The notes beneath the pieces are model-generated. The model searched no databases. It was not told the DNA's origin and saw only the letters and a list, made by a program, of their open reading frames with translations. A DNA stretch of 64,000 bases, from positions 248,001 to 312,000 of the forward strand of contig OZ244721.1 of assembly GCA_965219235.1 (NCBI GenBank). Direction: 5' to 3'. Position 1 is the stretch's first letter; each line of letters opens with the position of its first letter. Both the position numbers and the translations under genes were made by a program. Positions 41,501 to 49,928 of this stretch are shown one piece after another. This stretch comes from CBDHCC01 sp965219235. Its GTDB lineage: Bacteria; Pseudomonadota; Alphaproteobacteria; Sphingomonadales; Sphingomonadaceae.

Positions 41501-41547
41501 AACACCCATCCGTGTCGATCCATCGTGCCGGTCCGCTCGGCCCGCCG

Positions 41548-42459
41548 CTAACGCCAGTCCAGCCCGATCGCGTCGTAGAGCGCGCGGTCCTCGCCCCAGT
41601 CCTCCTTGACCTTGACGTGGAGGTAGAGGTGGACCTTGCGGCCGAGCAGCTCACCGATGGCGGCGCGCGCGGTCGAACCGATCGCCTTGATGCGCTCGCC
41701 GCCCCGGCCCAGCACGATGGCGCGCTGCGACGCGCGCTCGACCAGGATCTGCTGGTGGATCTCGACCGAGCCGTTCGGCCGCTCCTCCCACCGCTCCGTC
41801 TCCACGGCGGCGGCGTAGGGCAGCTCGGCGTGCAGCTGGAGGTAGAGCTGCTCGCGCGTGATCTCGGTCGCCAGCAACCGCTCCGACGCATCGACGAGCT
41901 GGTCGGCGGGGAAGCGCCACGCCCCCTCCGGCATCGCATCGGCGAGCGCGCGCTTGAACTGCGGCACGCCGTCGCCGGTCGTGGCGGAGAGGAAGAAGGT
42001 GTCGGCGACCGGCACCCGCTCTCCCAGCGACCGCGCCAGCGCGAGCAGCGGCTCCTTGGGCGCGGCGTCGACCTTGTTCAGCACCACCCACAGCGGCTCG
42101 GTGGCATTGCGCAGCCGGTGGACCATCCGGTCGATGTCCTCCCGGCCCCGCGCACCGTCGGTGGCGCCCGAGTCCACGACCCAGCAGACCAAGTCGGCGT
42201 CGTCGCCGCCATCCCAGGCGGCGCGCACCATGGCGCGGTCCAGCCGCCGGCGCGGCTCGAACACGCCGGGCGTGTCGACCAGCAGGATCTGCGCGTCGCC
42301 CTCGATCGCGATGCCGGTCAGCCGCGCGCGCGTGGTCTGCGGCTTGGCCGACACGATCGCCACCTTCTGCCCGACGAGCGCGTTCGTCAGCGTCGATTTG
42401 CCGGCATTGGGCGCGCCGATCAGCGCGACGCGGCCGCAACGGTGGGTGTCGCCCGTCAT
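41548..42459 (-). CDS. era: GTPase Era
   Basis: 303 aa from ATG 42459 (ATGA overlap with rnc). G1 GAPNAGKST, G2 region KPQTTRARLTGI, G3 VDTPGVFEP, G4 LNKVD, G5 LSATTGDG, then a C-terminal KH domain with VLGRGGERIKAIGSTARAAI. Binds the 3' end of 16S rRNA and guides 30S maturation. The lepB-rnc-era order is a standard bacterial cluster. Confidence 0.96.
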   Translation of the reverse strand: MTGDTHRCGRVALIGAPNAGKSTLTNALVGQKVAIVSAKPQTTRARLTGIAIEGDAQILLVDTPGVFEPRRRLDRAMVRAAWDGGDDADLVCWVVDSGATDGARGREDIDRMVHRLRNATEPLWVVLNKVDAAPKEPLLALARSLGERVPVADTFFLSATTGDGVPQFKRALADAMPEGAWRFPADQLVDASERLLATEITREQLYLQLHAELPYAAAVETERWEERPNGSVEIHQQILVERASQRAIVLGRGGERIKAIGSTARAAIGELLGRKVHLYLHVKVKEDWGEDRALYDAIGLDWR

Positions 42460-43103
42460 CGGCTCACCTGTTCGAGCAGGCGGGCGGCCGCGGCGCGCTC
42501 GGCGGCACCCTTGGTCGACCCCTCCGCGCTCGCCTCCAGCCTGCCGACCGTGACGACGACCGTGAAGCGCTTGGCGTGGTCCGGCCCGCTCTCCGCCACG
42601 ATGGCGTAGGCGGGTGGGCGGCGGCCTTGCGCGGCGGCCCATTCCTGCAGGGCGGACTTCGGATGCCGCGCCGCGCCGCCGTCCTCCATCACCGGCTCCC
42701 ACCACCGGCGCACCAAGGCGCGGGCGGGGTCGGGGCCGCCGTCGAGGAACACCGCCCCGATCAGCGCCTCGACCACATCGCCCAGGATGTTGTCGCTGTC
42801 CCGCCCGCCGTCGTCCTCCGCCTGCTTGCCCAGCCGCACGAGCGGCGGCAGCCCCACCGCTCGCGCCACCCGGGCGCAGGTGGCGCGGCTGACGAGCGCG
42901 TTGATGCGCTGCGACAGCTGGCCCTCGGGCGCGGCGGGGTGGCGCTCGTACAGCCACTCGGCGATCGCCAGCCCCAGCACCCGGTCGCCCAGGAACTCGA
43001 GGCGCTCGTAAGTGACCCCGCCGACGCTGGAGTGGGTCAGCGCCGCCTCGAACAGCGCGGCGTCGCCGGGCGCGTGCGCCAGCAGTTCGGCGAGCGCGCT
43101 CAA
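42456..43103 (-). CDS. rnc: Ribonuclease III
   Basis: 215 aa from TTG 43103, whose bases overlap the lepB stop (TTTTGA). RNase III signature is ERLEFLGDRVLGL, where Arg replaces the more common Ser after GD, and DNILGDVVEALIGAVFLDGG carries the catalytic acidic residues. The C-terminal dsRNA-binding domain starts at HPKSALQEWAAAQ and ends AAERAAAARLLEQ. Processes rRNA precursors and structured mRNAs. Coupled to lepB and era. Confidence 0.94.
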   Translation of the reverse strand: MSALAELLAHAPGDAALFEAALTHSSVGGVTYERLEFLGDRVLGLAIAEWLYERHPAAPEGQLSQRINALVSRATCARVARAVGLPPLVRLGKQAEDDGGRDSDNILGDVVEALIGAVFLDGGPDPARALVRRWWEPVMEDGGAARHPKSALQEWAAAQGRRPPAYAIVAESGPDHAKRFTVVVTVGRLEASAEGSTKGAAERAAAARLLEQVSR

Positions 43104-43963
43104 AAGCCGCCGCCGATCCGGTCGGTGCGCGCCGCCGACACCCAGGTCCAGGGCTTCCACCACTCCGCCGAGCCGTCGGTCGAGAAGAACAGCAGCGCCG
43201 CACGGCCGAGCAGGTTGTCCGCGGGCACCAGGCCGATGCCCTGGCCGGGCACCGGCGGGAAGCGGCTGTCGGCGGAATAGTCGCGGTTGTCGCCCATCAG
43301 GAACAGCCGGCCGGGCGGCACGGTGATCTCCGCATAATCGTCCTGCGGCGAGCGCGTCGTGTCCAGCACCTCGTAGGACCGCCCGCCCGCCATCGTCTCG
43401 CGGTAGCGCGGGTAGCGGCACACCGAGCGGCCGCCGGGCGCGACCTCGCGGAAACGGTCGGCCAGGCAGCGGGTGTTGGGGCTTTCCGGCAGGATCAGGT
43501 CGGCCACGCGCTGGCGGGGCAGGGGCTCGCCGTTCAGGATCACCCGCCCCGCCTTCAGCCGCACGCGGTCGCCGGGCAGGCCGATCACGCGCTTGATGTA
43601 GTCCTGGTTGTTCGCCGGCGGCGCGCGGAAGACGACGACGTCGCCGCGTTCCGGCAGGTGGGGCAGCAGGCGGCGCGCGCCGGGCTCCGCCGGGGCGAGC
43701 GCGGGATCGGTGGCGGCGCGCGCGTCCCAGGCCGCGGGCAGCGGCAGCTCGAACGACCAGCGCGACCAACCGTAGTTCCACTTGGTCACGAACAGATAGT
43801 CGCCGATCACCAGCCGGGGCAGCATGGATTCCGACGGGATCGTGAAGGGCGACACGACCAGCGTGCGCACCAGGATCAGGAACACGACCCACTTCAGCAG
43901 GAACCAGACGAGGTCCAGCGGCCCCTCGCGGCGGGCGGACGGGGTGGGGGAGGTGGTCGCCAT
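43100..43963 (-). CDS. lepB: Signal peptidase I
   Basis: 287 aa from ATG 43963 (MATTSPTPSARREG), in better agreement with the family than the ATG at 44062. One N-terminal membrane helix (LLKWVVFLILVRTLVV), catalytic serine in TIPSESMLP, catalytic lysine in QDYIKRVIGLPGD and box E LFLMGDNRDYSADSR. Cleaves Sec/Tat signal peptides in the inner membrane. First of the lepB-rnc-era operon. Confidence 0.95.
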   Translation of the reverse strand: MATTSPTPSARREGPLDLVWFLLKWVVFLILVRTLVVSPFTIPSESMLPRLVIGDYLFVTKWNYGWSRWSFELPLPAAWDARAATDPALAPAEPGARRLLPHLPERGDVVVFRAPPANNQDYIKRVIGLPGDRVRLKAGRVILNGEPLPRQRVADLILPESPNTRCLADRFREVAPGGRSVCRYPRYRETMAGGRSYEVLDTTRSPQDDYAEITVPPGRLFLMGDNRDYSADSRFPPVPGQGIGLVPADNLLGRAALLFFSTDGSAEWWKPWTWVSAARTDRIGGGF

Positions 43964-44060
43964 CGGTGCCAGCGCTTTGATCGGGCGCGCGGGCTTTATC
44001 AAGCGGGGCGACGCGCCTAGGCCGGCCCGATTCCCGCCCGTTCCCACCTCCGGAGCCGCC

Positions 44061-45404
44061 ATGACCCACGACTACGACCTGTTCACCATCGGCGCCGGGT
44101 CGGGCGGGGTGCGCGCGGCGCGGGTCGCGGCGTCGCACGGCGCGCGCGTGGCGGTGGCGGAGGAGCACCGGGTGGGCGGCACCTGCGTCATCCGCGGCTG
44201 TGTCCCCAAGAAGCTGCTCGTCTACGGCGCGCATTTCGCGGAGGACCTGGCCGACGCGCGCCGCTTCGGCTGGGAGGTGCCGACCTGCGCGTTCTCCTGG
44301 CCCACCCTGCGCGACAACGTGCTGGCCGAGGTCGACCGGCTGCACGGCCTCTACGGCGAGACGCTGGCCGACGCTGGCGTGGAGGTGTTCGAGGAGCGGG
44401 CCGAGGTGGTCGGCCCCCACGAGGTCCGTCTCGCCTCCGGCCGCACCGTCACCGCGCGCCACATCCTGATCGCCACCGGCGCGCGGCCGGTGCTGCCCGG
44501 CTGTCCCGGATGCGAGCACGGCATCACGTCCAACGAGGTGTTCCACCTGCCCGAGCTGCCGCGCCGCATCGTCATCGCGGGCGGCGGCTACATCGCCAAC
44601 GAGTTCGCCGGCATCTTCAACGAGCTGGGCGTCGAGGTGACGATCCTCAACCGCTCCGACACCATCCTGCGCGGGTACGAGGAGGAGGTGCGCCGGCGGC
44701 TGTTCGACATCAGCCGGGCCAAGGGCATCGCGTTCCACCTGGGCGCGATCTTCGAGTGGATCGAGCGGCGCGACGACGGCACGCTGGTCAGCCATCTGTC
44801 GGACGGGACGACGCTGGAAAGCGAGCTGATCCTCTACGCCATCGGGCGCACGCCGCAGACCGCCGGCCTGGGGCTGGAGGCGGCCGGCGTCGCGCTCAAG
44901 CCGAACGGCGCGGTGGTGGTGGACGACGCGTCGCGCTCCTCCGTGCCCTCGATCCACGCGGTCGGCGACGTGACCGACCGCATCCAGCTGACCCCCGTGG
45001 CGATCCGCGAGGGACAGGCCTTCGCCGACACGGTGTTCGGCGACACGCCCCACACCGTGGACTGGACCTGCGTGCCCGCCGCCGTCTTCTCCCACCCGCC
45101 GATGGCCGGCGTGGGCGTGACCGAGCAGGAGGCGCGCCGCCAGGGCCGCGACATCGCCATCTACCGCGCCGACTTCCGCGCCATGAAGAACGTGCTGGCC
45201 GGCCGCGACGAGCGCGGGCTCTACAAGATGATCTGCGACGCGGGGGACGGGCGGGTGATCGGCCTGCACATGATCGGCCCCGACGCGCCGGAGATCCTGC
45301 AGGCGGCGGCGATCGCCGTGAAGGCGGGGCTGACCAAGGCGGACTTCGACGCGACCGTGGCGCTGCACCCGACGATGGCGGAGGAGCTGGTGCTGATGCG
45401 GTGA
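44061..45404 (+). CDS. gor: Glutathione-disulfide reductase
   Basis: 447 aa. FAD-binding start YDLFTIGAGSGGVRAARVAA, redox-active disulfide GGTCVIRGCVPKK, NADPH-binding IVIAGGGYIANEFAG with an Arg-containing RSDTI region, and C-terminal dimer-interface motif ALHPTMAEELV with the active-site His. Keeps glutathione reduced in the cytoplasm. The start is the ATG of the family N-terminus rather than the earlier in-frame ATG at 43824, which overlaps lepB. Confidence 0.95.
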   Translation: MTHDYDLFTIGAGSGGVRAARVAASHGARVAVAEEHRVGGTCVIRGCVPKKLLVYGAHFAEDLADARRFGWEVPTCAFSWPTLRDNVLAEVDRLHGLYGETLADAGVEVFEERAEVVGPHEVRLASGRTVTARHILIATGARPVLPGCPGCEHGITSNEVFHLPELPRRIVIAGGGYIANEFAGIFNELGVEVTILNRSDTILRGYEEEVRRRLFDISRAKGIAFHLGAIFEWIERRDDGTLVSHLSDGTTLESELILYAIGRTPQTAGLGLEAAGVALKPNGAVVVDDASRSSVPSIHAVGDVTDRIQLTPVAIREGQAFADTVFGDTPHTVDWTCVPAAVFSHPPMAGVGVTEQEARRQGRDIAIYRADFRAMKNVLAGRDERGLYKMICDAGDGRVIGLHMIGPDAPEILQAAAIAVKAGLTKADFDATVALHPTMAEELVLMR

Positions 45405-45602
45405 GCGGGACTTGACAACACGATCCTTTCAGGTTAGTTATGGCGGAACCTCGAACGCCATCCTCAACCCGTCCGCGCGCCTGCCGGGGCGGGGTCGCGC
45501 GAGCCCCCGCGTCGGCGCTGATGCGCGCGCGCACGCGCCATCGCATGGTGCGACTTTCGTGCGACCTTTGGCGGTTTCGCGTGGACGCGCCGCGCGGGTC
45601 CC
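45405..45602. other. Gene-free interval with an orphan promoter-like sequence
   Basis: About 200 bp between the convergent gor and MFS genes. Just after the gor stop is a good sigma70-like TTGACA, but any plus-strand transcript would run into the 3' end of the MFS gene antisense. A 21-nt stretch at 45547-45567 recurs with two mismatches at 54661-54681. No convincing ORF. Confidence 0.4.
45412..45440 (+). promoter_or_regulatory. Candidate sigma70 promoter without an assigned gene
   Basis: TTGACA (45412-45417), 17-bp spacer, TAGTTA (45435-45440). The -35 is consensus; the -10 keeps the invariant first T-A and last A-type positions only in part. It could start a small RNA or an antisense transcript to the MFS gene. 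Confidence 0.35.
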
Positions 45603-47180
45603 TCAGCGGGGTTCGCCCGCCGCGCGCGCGCGCTCCAGCACCGTCGCCTCGGCGCGCGGCACCAGGCGGTAGGCGGCCCACAGCAGCGCGACTCCGAACG
45701 GAGCCACCACCAGCAGCGACAGCACCCCGGTCGACCGGCTCCCCGTCACCGTCGACACGAACCCGGCGAGATACGGCCCCAGCGACAGGCCGAACAGGGT
45801 CGTGGCCAGGAAGAAGGTGGCGGTCGCCGTGCCGCGCATCCGGGGCAGCACCAGGTCCTGGCTGGTCGCCGCCGCCGCGCCCAGCGCCGAGCTGGCGAAC
45901 AGCGACAGCAGGAAACTCAGCACCACGAACACCGGCCAGCTCGTCGTGGTGAAGGCGACGATCAGCGGCACGATCGGCGCGAGCACCCCGAACAGCACGA
46001 CCAGCAGCCGCCCGCCCGGATCGCGCGTCCGCCACCAGTCCGACACCCGCCCGCCGATGATGACGCCCAGGAAGCCGCCGACCGCCGCCAGGCTGCCGAG
46101 CCAGAAGGCGACCTGGGTCTTGGGCACCCCCAGCTCCGCCTCGGCATAGGGCGCCGACCAGATCGACACGCCGTAGGACACGAAGGCGACGCAGCCATAG
46201 CCCAGGATGGTGGCGAGGAACGCCGGACTGCCCCAGATGAGCGCGTAGGCGGGCGGGTCGCGCCGCTTGAGCGTCAGCGCCCAGGAGAAGACCGCGTAAT
46301 AGCCGATCCCCACCGCCAGCCACTGCTGCCAGGACCCCGTCAGGGCCGTCAGCGCGCCCGCCACGACCACGACGGCGGCGAGGCCGATCAGGTTGCGGGC
46401 CAGCACGCCGCCGCCCTGCCGCGCCGCGCCGATCAGGGTGAGCGGCGGGATGATCGCGAACAGCTCGGCCGCGAAGCCGCGAAAGGGATGGGGATGGGGC
46501 GGACTGACGATCCCCTCCGACCGGCCGCGCGGCGGCTCGCGCAGGGTGAAGACGAGCACCGCCAGCAGCAGCCCCGGCAATCCGACCGCCAGGAACGCCG
46601 CCTGCCAGCCGACCAGTCCCAGCGGCCCGCCGCCGGGATAGGCCGCGTTCCACCGCTCCACGATCACCGCCCCGATCAACAGCGACACGCCGCCGCCGAG
46701 ATAGAGCCCCGAGGAATAGATCGCGAGCGCGGTGCCGCGCATCCGCTTGGGAAACCAGTCGGAGATCAGCGAGTAGGCGGCGGGGCTGGCCGTCGCCTCG
46801 CCCACTCCCACGCCCAGCCGGGCGAGCGACAGCGCGCCGAACGAGCGGGCGAGCCCGGACAGCGCCGTCATCGCCGACCACAGGGTCAGCCCGGCGGTGA
46901 TCAGCCGCACCCGGTGCCAATCGTCCGCCAGCTTGCCGAGCGGGATTCCGAACAGTGCGTAGAACACCCCGAACGCCGCGCCGGTCAGGAAGCCCATCTG
47001 CGCGTCGTCGGCGCCCAGGTCGCGCTTGATGTCCTCGACCAGGATCGAGACGATCTGCCGGTCGATGAAGTTCAGGACATAGAGCAGGACCAGGACGCCC
47101 AGCACGTACCAGGCGTAGGGCTGGACGCGGGCGTCCTCGAAGGTCGGCACGGGCTGGGCGGTGTCGGTCGTGTCGCTCAA
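45603..47180 (-). CDS. MFS transporter, Spinster-like
   Basis: 525 aa with ~12 membrane helices. TTG 47180 (AGGGGAG upstream) is used because it gives a short cytoplasmic N-terminus before the first helix (WYVLGVLVLLYVLNFIDRQI); longer starts run into an R5 repeat. Motif A-like GKLADDWHRVRLI, GVGVGEATASPAAYSLISDW and PKRMRGTALAIY are typical of Spinster-group carriers, frequent in sphingomonads near catabolic genes. Substrate unknown, probably an organic acid or lipid-like molecule. Its 3' end faces gor. Confidence 0.86.
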   Translation of the reverse strand: MSDTTDTAQPVPTFEDARVQPYAWYVLGVLVLLYVLNFIDRQIVSILVEDIKRDLGADDAQMGFLTGAAFGVFYALFGIPLGKLADDWHRVRLITAGLTLWSAMTALSGLARSFGALSLARLGVGVGEATASPAAYSLISDWFPKRMRGTALAIYSSGLYLGGGVSLLIGAVIVERWNAAYPGGGPLGLVGWQAAFLAVGLPGLLLAVLVFTLREPPRGRSEGIVSPPHPHPFRGFAAELFAIIPPLTLIGAARQGGGVLARNLIGLAAVVVVAGALTALTGSWQQWLAVGIGYYAVFSWALTLKRRDPPAYALIWGSPAFLATILGYGCVAFVSYGVSIWSAPYAEAELGVPKTQVAFWLGSLAAVGGFLGVIIGGRVSDWWRTRDPGGRLLVVLFGVLAPIVPLIVAFTTTSWPVFVVLSFLLSLFASSALGAAAATSQDLVLPRMRGTATATFFLATTLFGLSLGPYLAGFVSTVTGSRSTGVLSLLVVAPFGVALLWAAYRLVPRAEATVLERARAAGEPR

Positions 47181-47261
47181 GGCGCGGTCGCTCCCCTGTT
47201 TTGGGGAGAGTGTAGCGGGGTTGCGGGGCGACGCCAGGGGGGCGGGGAGGCTCAACCGTTC

Positions 47262-47430
47262 CCACCCTTCTCCCCTCGTGGAGGGGAGAAGGATACGGAG
47301 CCTTGCCGCTTCAGCGGCTAGGCGGAGTTGGATGATGGGTGAGCGAGCGAAGCTCGCGCGAGCCTTGCAGGCTCGCCCACCCTCACCCAACCCTCTCCCG
47401 CCAGCGGGAGAGGGCTAGAAGAGGGGGAGA
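47262..47430. repeat. R5 palindromic repeat pair
   Basis: CTTCTCCCCTCGTGGAGGGG with AGAAGG faces CCCTCTCCCGCCAGCGGGAG with AGGG, plus a trailing GGGGGAGAGGGTC. The spacer contains GCTTCAGCGGCTAGGCGGAG. Lies in the MFS leader and before the thpR stop. Confidence 0.82.
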
Positions 47431-47433
47431 GGG

Positions 47434-47967
47434 TCAGGGATGATCAAACCCATACCCCTCCACCAGCGCATGGTCCGCGCCGCCGCGCCCCAGCGTGCTC
47501 TCGTACACGCCCCAGCGGTCGGGCACCCACGCCTCCGTGGCCAGCGCCCGCGTCCGCTCCACCCAGGCGGCCGCGCCCGCCATCCGGCCGCGCGCGAGCG
47601 TGACATGAGGGTGGTAGGCGCGGCGTTCGGGCGGCAGCCCCGCCGCCTGCGCCGCGCGCTCGACCTTGGCGGCGACGGCGGCGAGCGGCGCGCGCGGGAC
47701 CACGCGCGCCCACAGCGTGTCCACCCGCCCGCGCCGGTCGAACGACCCCGTGCCCTCCACCCTGAGGGTGGGCGCGGACAGCGAGAGCGAACCCAGCGCC
47801 GCCAGCAGGTCGTCGGCCCCGTGCCCGTCCAGCTCGCCGAAGAAGCGCAGCGTGCAGTGCAGCTGGTCGTCCGACTGCCAGCGCGCGCCCTCCACCCCGC
47901 CCATGGCGAGCGTCAGACGGTCCCGGACGGCGGCGGGGGGCCGGAGGGCGGCGAACAGGCGGGGCAT
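47434..47967 (-). CDS. thpR: RNA 2',3'-cyclic phosphodiesterase (2H family)
   Basis: 177 aa from ATG 47967 (MPRLFAALRPPAAVRDRL). Two HxTx motifs, HCTLRF and HVTLAR, define the 2H phosphoesterase active site; FFGEL and VYESTL are further family marks. Hydrolyses 2',3'-cyclic phosphates, possibly at RNA ends. Divergent from the Bax inhibitor-1 gene. Confidence 0.92.
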   Translation of the reverse strand: MPRLFAALRPPAAVRDRLTLAMGGVEGARWQSDDQLHCTLRFFGELDGHGADDLLAALGSLSLSAPTLRVEGTGSFDRRGRVDTLWARVVPRAPLAAVAAKVERAAQAAGLPPERRAYHPHVTLARGRMAGAAAWVERTRALATEAWVPDRWGVYESTLGRGGADHALVEGYGFDHP

Positions 47968-48072
47968 GGCGGGAGCCTTAACGCGAGGGCCTCCAACTTG
48001 AAAATCTCGACGGAAACGGCGATATGATTGAACGACCGGCGCTGGTGCCGGACTTTGGGAGAGACCAACACC

Positions 48073-48819
48073 ATGGCGAACTGGACCGACCCGCGGACCA
48101 CGACGCGCTCCACGCTGTCCGGCGTGCCGCGTTCGGGCGACATCCGCTCGGCCCCGCTCGACGAGGGCCTGCGCAGCTACATGCTGGGCATCTACAACTA
48201 CATGACGTCCGGCGTGCTGTTGACCGGCATCGTGGCGATGCTGTTCGCGTCGAGCGGCTACGCGCAACAGATCCTGTTCGGCGGCGGGCCGCTGAAGTGG
48301 ATCATCGTACTGTCGCCGCTGGCGATCGTGTTCGCGATGAGCTTCGGCCAGAACCGCTTCTCCGCCGCCACGCTGAAGGCGATGTTCTTCGGCTTCGCCG
48401 CGCTGATGGGCCTGTCGATGAGCACGCTGTTGCTCGTCTTCACCGGCACGTCGGTGGCTCAGGCGTTCTTCGCGACCGCCGCCGCCTTCGCCGGCCTGTC
48501 CTTCTACGGCTACACGACCAAGAAGGACCTGTCGGGCATCGGCACGTTCCTGATCATGGGCGTGGTCGGGCTGTTGGTGGCGATGGTCATCAACATCTTC
48601 CTGCAGTCGAGCACGATGAACCTGGTGATCTCGGCCGCCGGCGTGCTGATCTTCGCCGGGCTGACCGCCTACGACACGCAGAAGCTCAAGGCGATCTACG
48701 CCCATGTCGCCGGCACGGAGATGATGGGCAAGGTGATGATCATGGGGGCGCTGAACCTCTATCTGGACTTCATCAACATGTTCCAGTTCCTGCTGAGCTT
48801 CATGGGCAACCGCAACTGA
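48073..48819 (+). CDS. Bax inhibitor-1/YccA family membrane protein
   Basis: 248 aa with seven membrane helices after a ~35-residue cytoplasmic N-terminus. Start at ATG 48073, with GGGAGAG upstream. Family features are RSYMLGIYNYMTSGVLLTGI (first helix), SPLAIVFAMSFGQNRFS, and the acidic helix segment GLTAYDTQKLK near the C-terminus, where bacterial BI-1 proteins have their pH-sensing aspartates. Members are Ca2+/H+ leak channels. Ends in a clear terminator. Confidence 0.92.
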   Translation: MANWTDPRTTTRSTLSGVPRSGDIRSAPLDEGLRSYMLGIYNYMTSGVLLTGIVAMLFASSGYAQQILFGGGPLKWIIVLSPLAIVFAMSFGQNRFSAATLKAMFFGFAALMGLSMSTLLLVFTGTSVAQAFFATAAAFAGLSFYGYTTKKDLSGIGTFLIMGVVGLLVAMVINIFLQSSTMNLVISAAGVLIFAGLTAYDTQKLKAIYAHVAGTEMMGKVMIMGALNLYLDFINMFQFLLSFMGNRN

Positions 48820-48842
48820 GCCCGGTTCACCGTTGATTTGAT

Positions 48843-48879
48843 AAGGCCCGGCGGAGCGCGATCCGCCGGGCCTTTTTCC
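48843..48879 (+). terminator. Rho-independent terminator after the BI-1 gene
   Basis: GGCCCGGCGGA-GCGCGA-TCCGCCGGGCC, an 11-bp perfect stem with a 6-nt loop, followed by TTTTT. Lies 25 bp after the stop codon and between convergent genes. Confidence 0.93.
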
Positions 48880-49497
48880 TTAGGACTGCGCCGCCGCGAT
48901 CAGCTGCTGGTCGTGCGCCTTGGCCTTGCGGTAGGCGGGGCGCTCCCTCAGGCGGGCGGCGTAGCGCTCGAAGGCGGGGCGGCTGGGCAGCGTCTTGAAC
49001 AGCAGGCCCCAGTCCACCTGTGACCCGGCGTAGACGTCGGCGGCGGTGAAGCGGTCGCCGGCGAAATACGGGCTCTCCTCCAGCCGCGCCTCCACCACAT
49101 CCACCATCCGGTCGTAGGAGCCGAAGCCCGCCGTGCGCTCCTGATCGCTCGACGGCTCCCAGCCCAGCGCCTTGGCCGTGATGCCCTGCTCCATCGGTCC
49201 CGCCGCGAAGAACATCCAGCGGTGATAGTCCGCCCGCTCGTCGGGCAGGGGCGCCAGCCCGGCGGCCGGAAACGCCTCGGCCAGATAGGCGCAGATCGCC
49301 GCCCCTTCGGTCACGACCCGCCCGTCATGGACGAGGGCCGGCACCTTGCCCATCGGGTTGATCGCCAGATAGTCGGGCGCCTTCATCGTGGTGCCGTAGT
49401 CGAGCAGGTGCTCGGCGTAGTCGGCCCCCACCTCTTCGAGCATCCACCGCGCGATCTGCCCGCGCGACATCGGGTTGGTGTAGAAGTCGATCGGCAT
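48880..49497 (-). CDS. Glutathione S-transferase family protein
   Basis: 205 aa. Thioredoxin-like N-terminal domain (MPIDFYTNPMSRGQIARWML) with the cis-proline/Gly site GKVPALVHDGRVVTEGAAIC, then an all-helical C-terminal domain with RFTAADVYAGSQVDWG. Conjugates glutathione to electrophiles or acts as a glutathione-dependent reductase. The catalytic residue is probably the Ser/Tyr near the N-terminus, as in other bacterial GSTs. Convergent with the BI-1 gene. Confidence 0.92.
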   Translation of the reverse strand: MPIDFYTNPMSRGQIARWMLEEVGADYAEHLLDYGTTMKAPDYLAINPMGKVPALVHDGRVVTEGAAICAYLAEAFPAAGLAPLPDERADYHRWMFFAAGPMEQGITAKALGWEPSSDQERTAGFGSYDRMVDVVEARLEESPYFAGDRFTAADVYAGSQVDWGLLFKTLPSRPAFERYAARLRERPAYRKAKAHDQQLIAAAQS

Positions 49498-49537
49498 GGG
49501 TGGGCTCCTGTGGTGGGGATCGGAACCCTGTTCTTAC

Positions 49538-49624
49538 CGCTCATGCTGAGCCTGTCGAAGCACGTTTTTACCAGCGTCACCGTTCTGCGACAGCATGCTT
49601 CGACAGGCTCAGCATGAGCGGGAA
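49538..49624. repeat. R3 palindromic repeat pair
   Basis: CGCTCATGCTGAGCCTGTCG with AAGCA faces TGCTTCGACAGGCTCAGCAT with GAGCG; ~35-nt spacer. Confidence 0.88.
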
Positions 49625-49678
49625 AGGGAGGCGGAGGGGGGCGTTCACAGAGAGGGTAGGGCGCGTTCACCACGACCG

Positions 49679-49775
49679 TCGCCCCGGCCTCGAGCCGGGG
49701 TCCAGCTTCGCTTTCGGTTCGGACGGCGGGCCGAAGAAGCCAGGCCCCGGGTCGAGCCCGGGGCGACGGGATGAG
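49679..49775. repeat. R6 palindromic repeat pair
   Basis: GTCGCCCCGGCCTCGAGCCG with GGGTCCAGC faces GGCCCCGGGTCGAGCCCGGG with GCGAC. Same family as 24600-24699. Confidence 0.86.
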
Positions 49776-49928
49776 ACGGAGTTGAACTGGCTTGCCCGGT
49801 TGGGACGAGGAAGGAACCGCCAGGATCGGCGGAGCCCCGCTCGCCACCTCGGCCAGCAGCCGTTCGGCCTCAGCCAGGTCCGAGAGACAGGCGGCGAACA
49901 GGGGCGCCGCCCACCCCCACACGCTCAA
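49776..49928 (-). pseudogene. Possible truncated ORF coupled to clpA
   Basis: A TTG at 49928 overlaps the clpA stop (TTGA). It opens a frame with gene-like composition (SVWGWAAPLFAACLSDLAEA, ERLLAEVASGAPPILAVP) for about 45 codons, after which it runs into R6 and R3 repeats and finally antisense to the GST gene. It looks like the start of a small gene whose 3' part was replaced by repeats. No family recognised. Confidence 0.3.

Noticed and set aside
38289..41609. A 1106-codon open frame on the plus strand
   Set aside because: It is antisense to the ZnuD-like receptor and out of frame with the Gfo/Idh/MocA gene; its His/Arg/Gly-rich composition is the usual shadow of high-GC coding DNA.
43824..44060. 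Longer glutathione reductase from ATG 43824
   Set aside because: The extension is antisense to lepB and precedes the FAD-binding motif with unrelated sequence.
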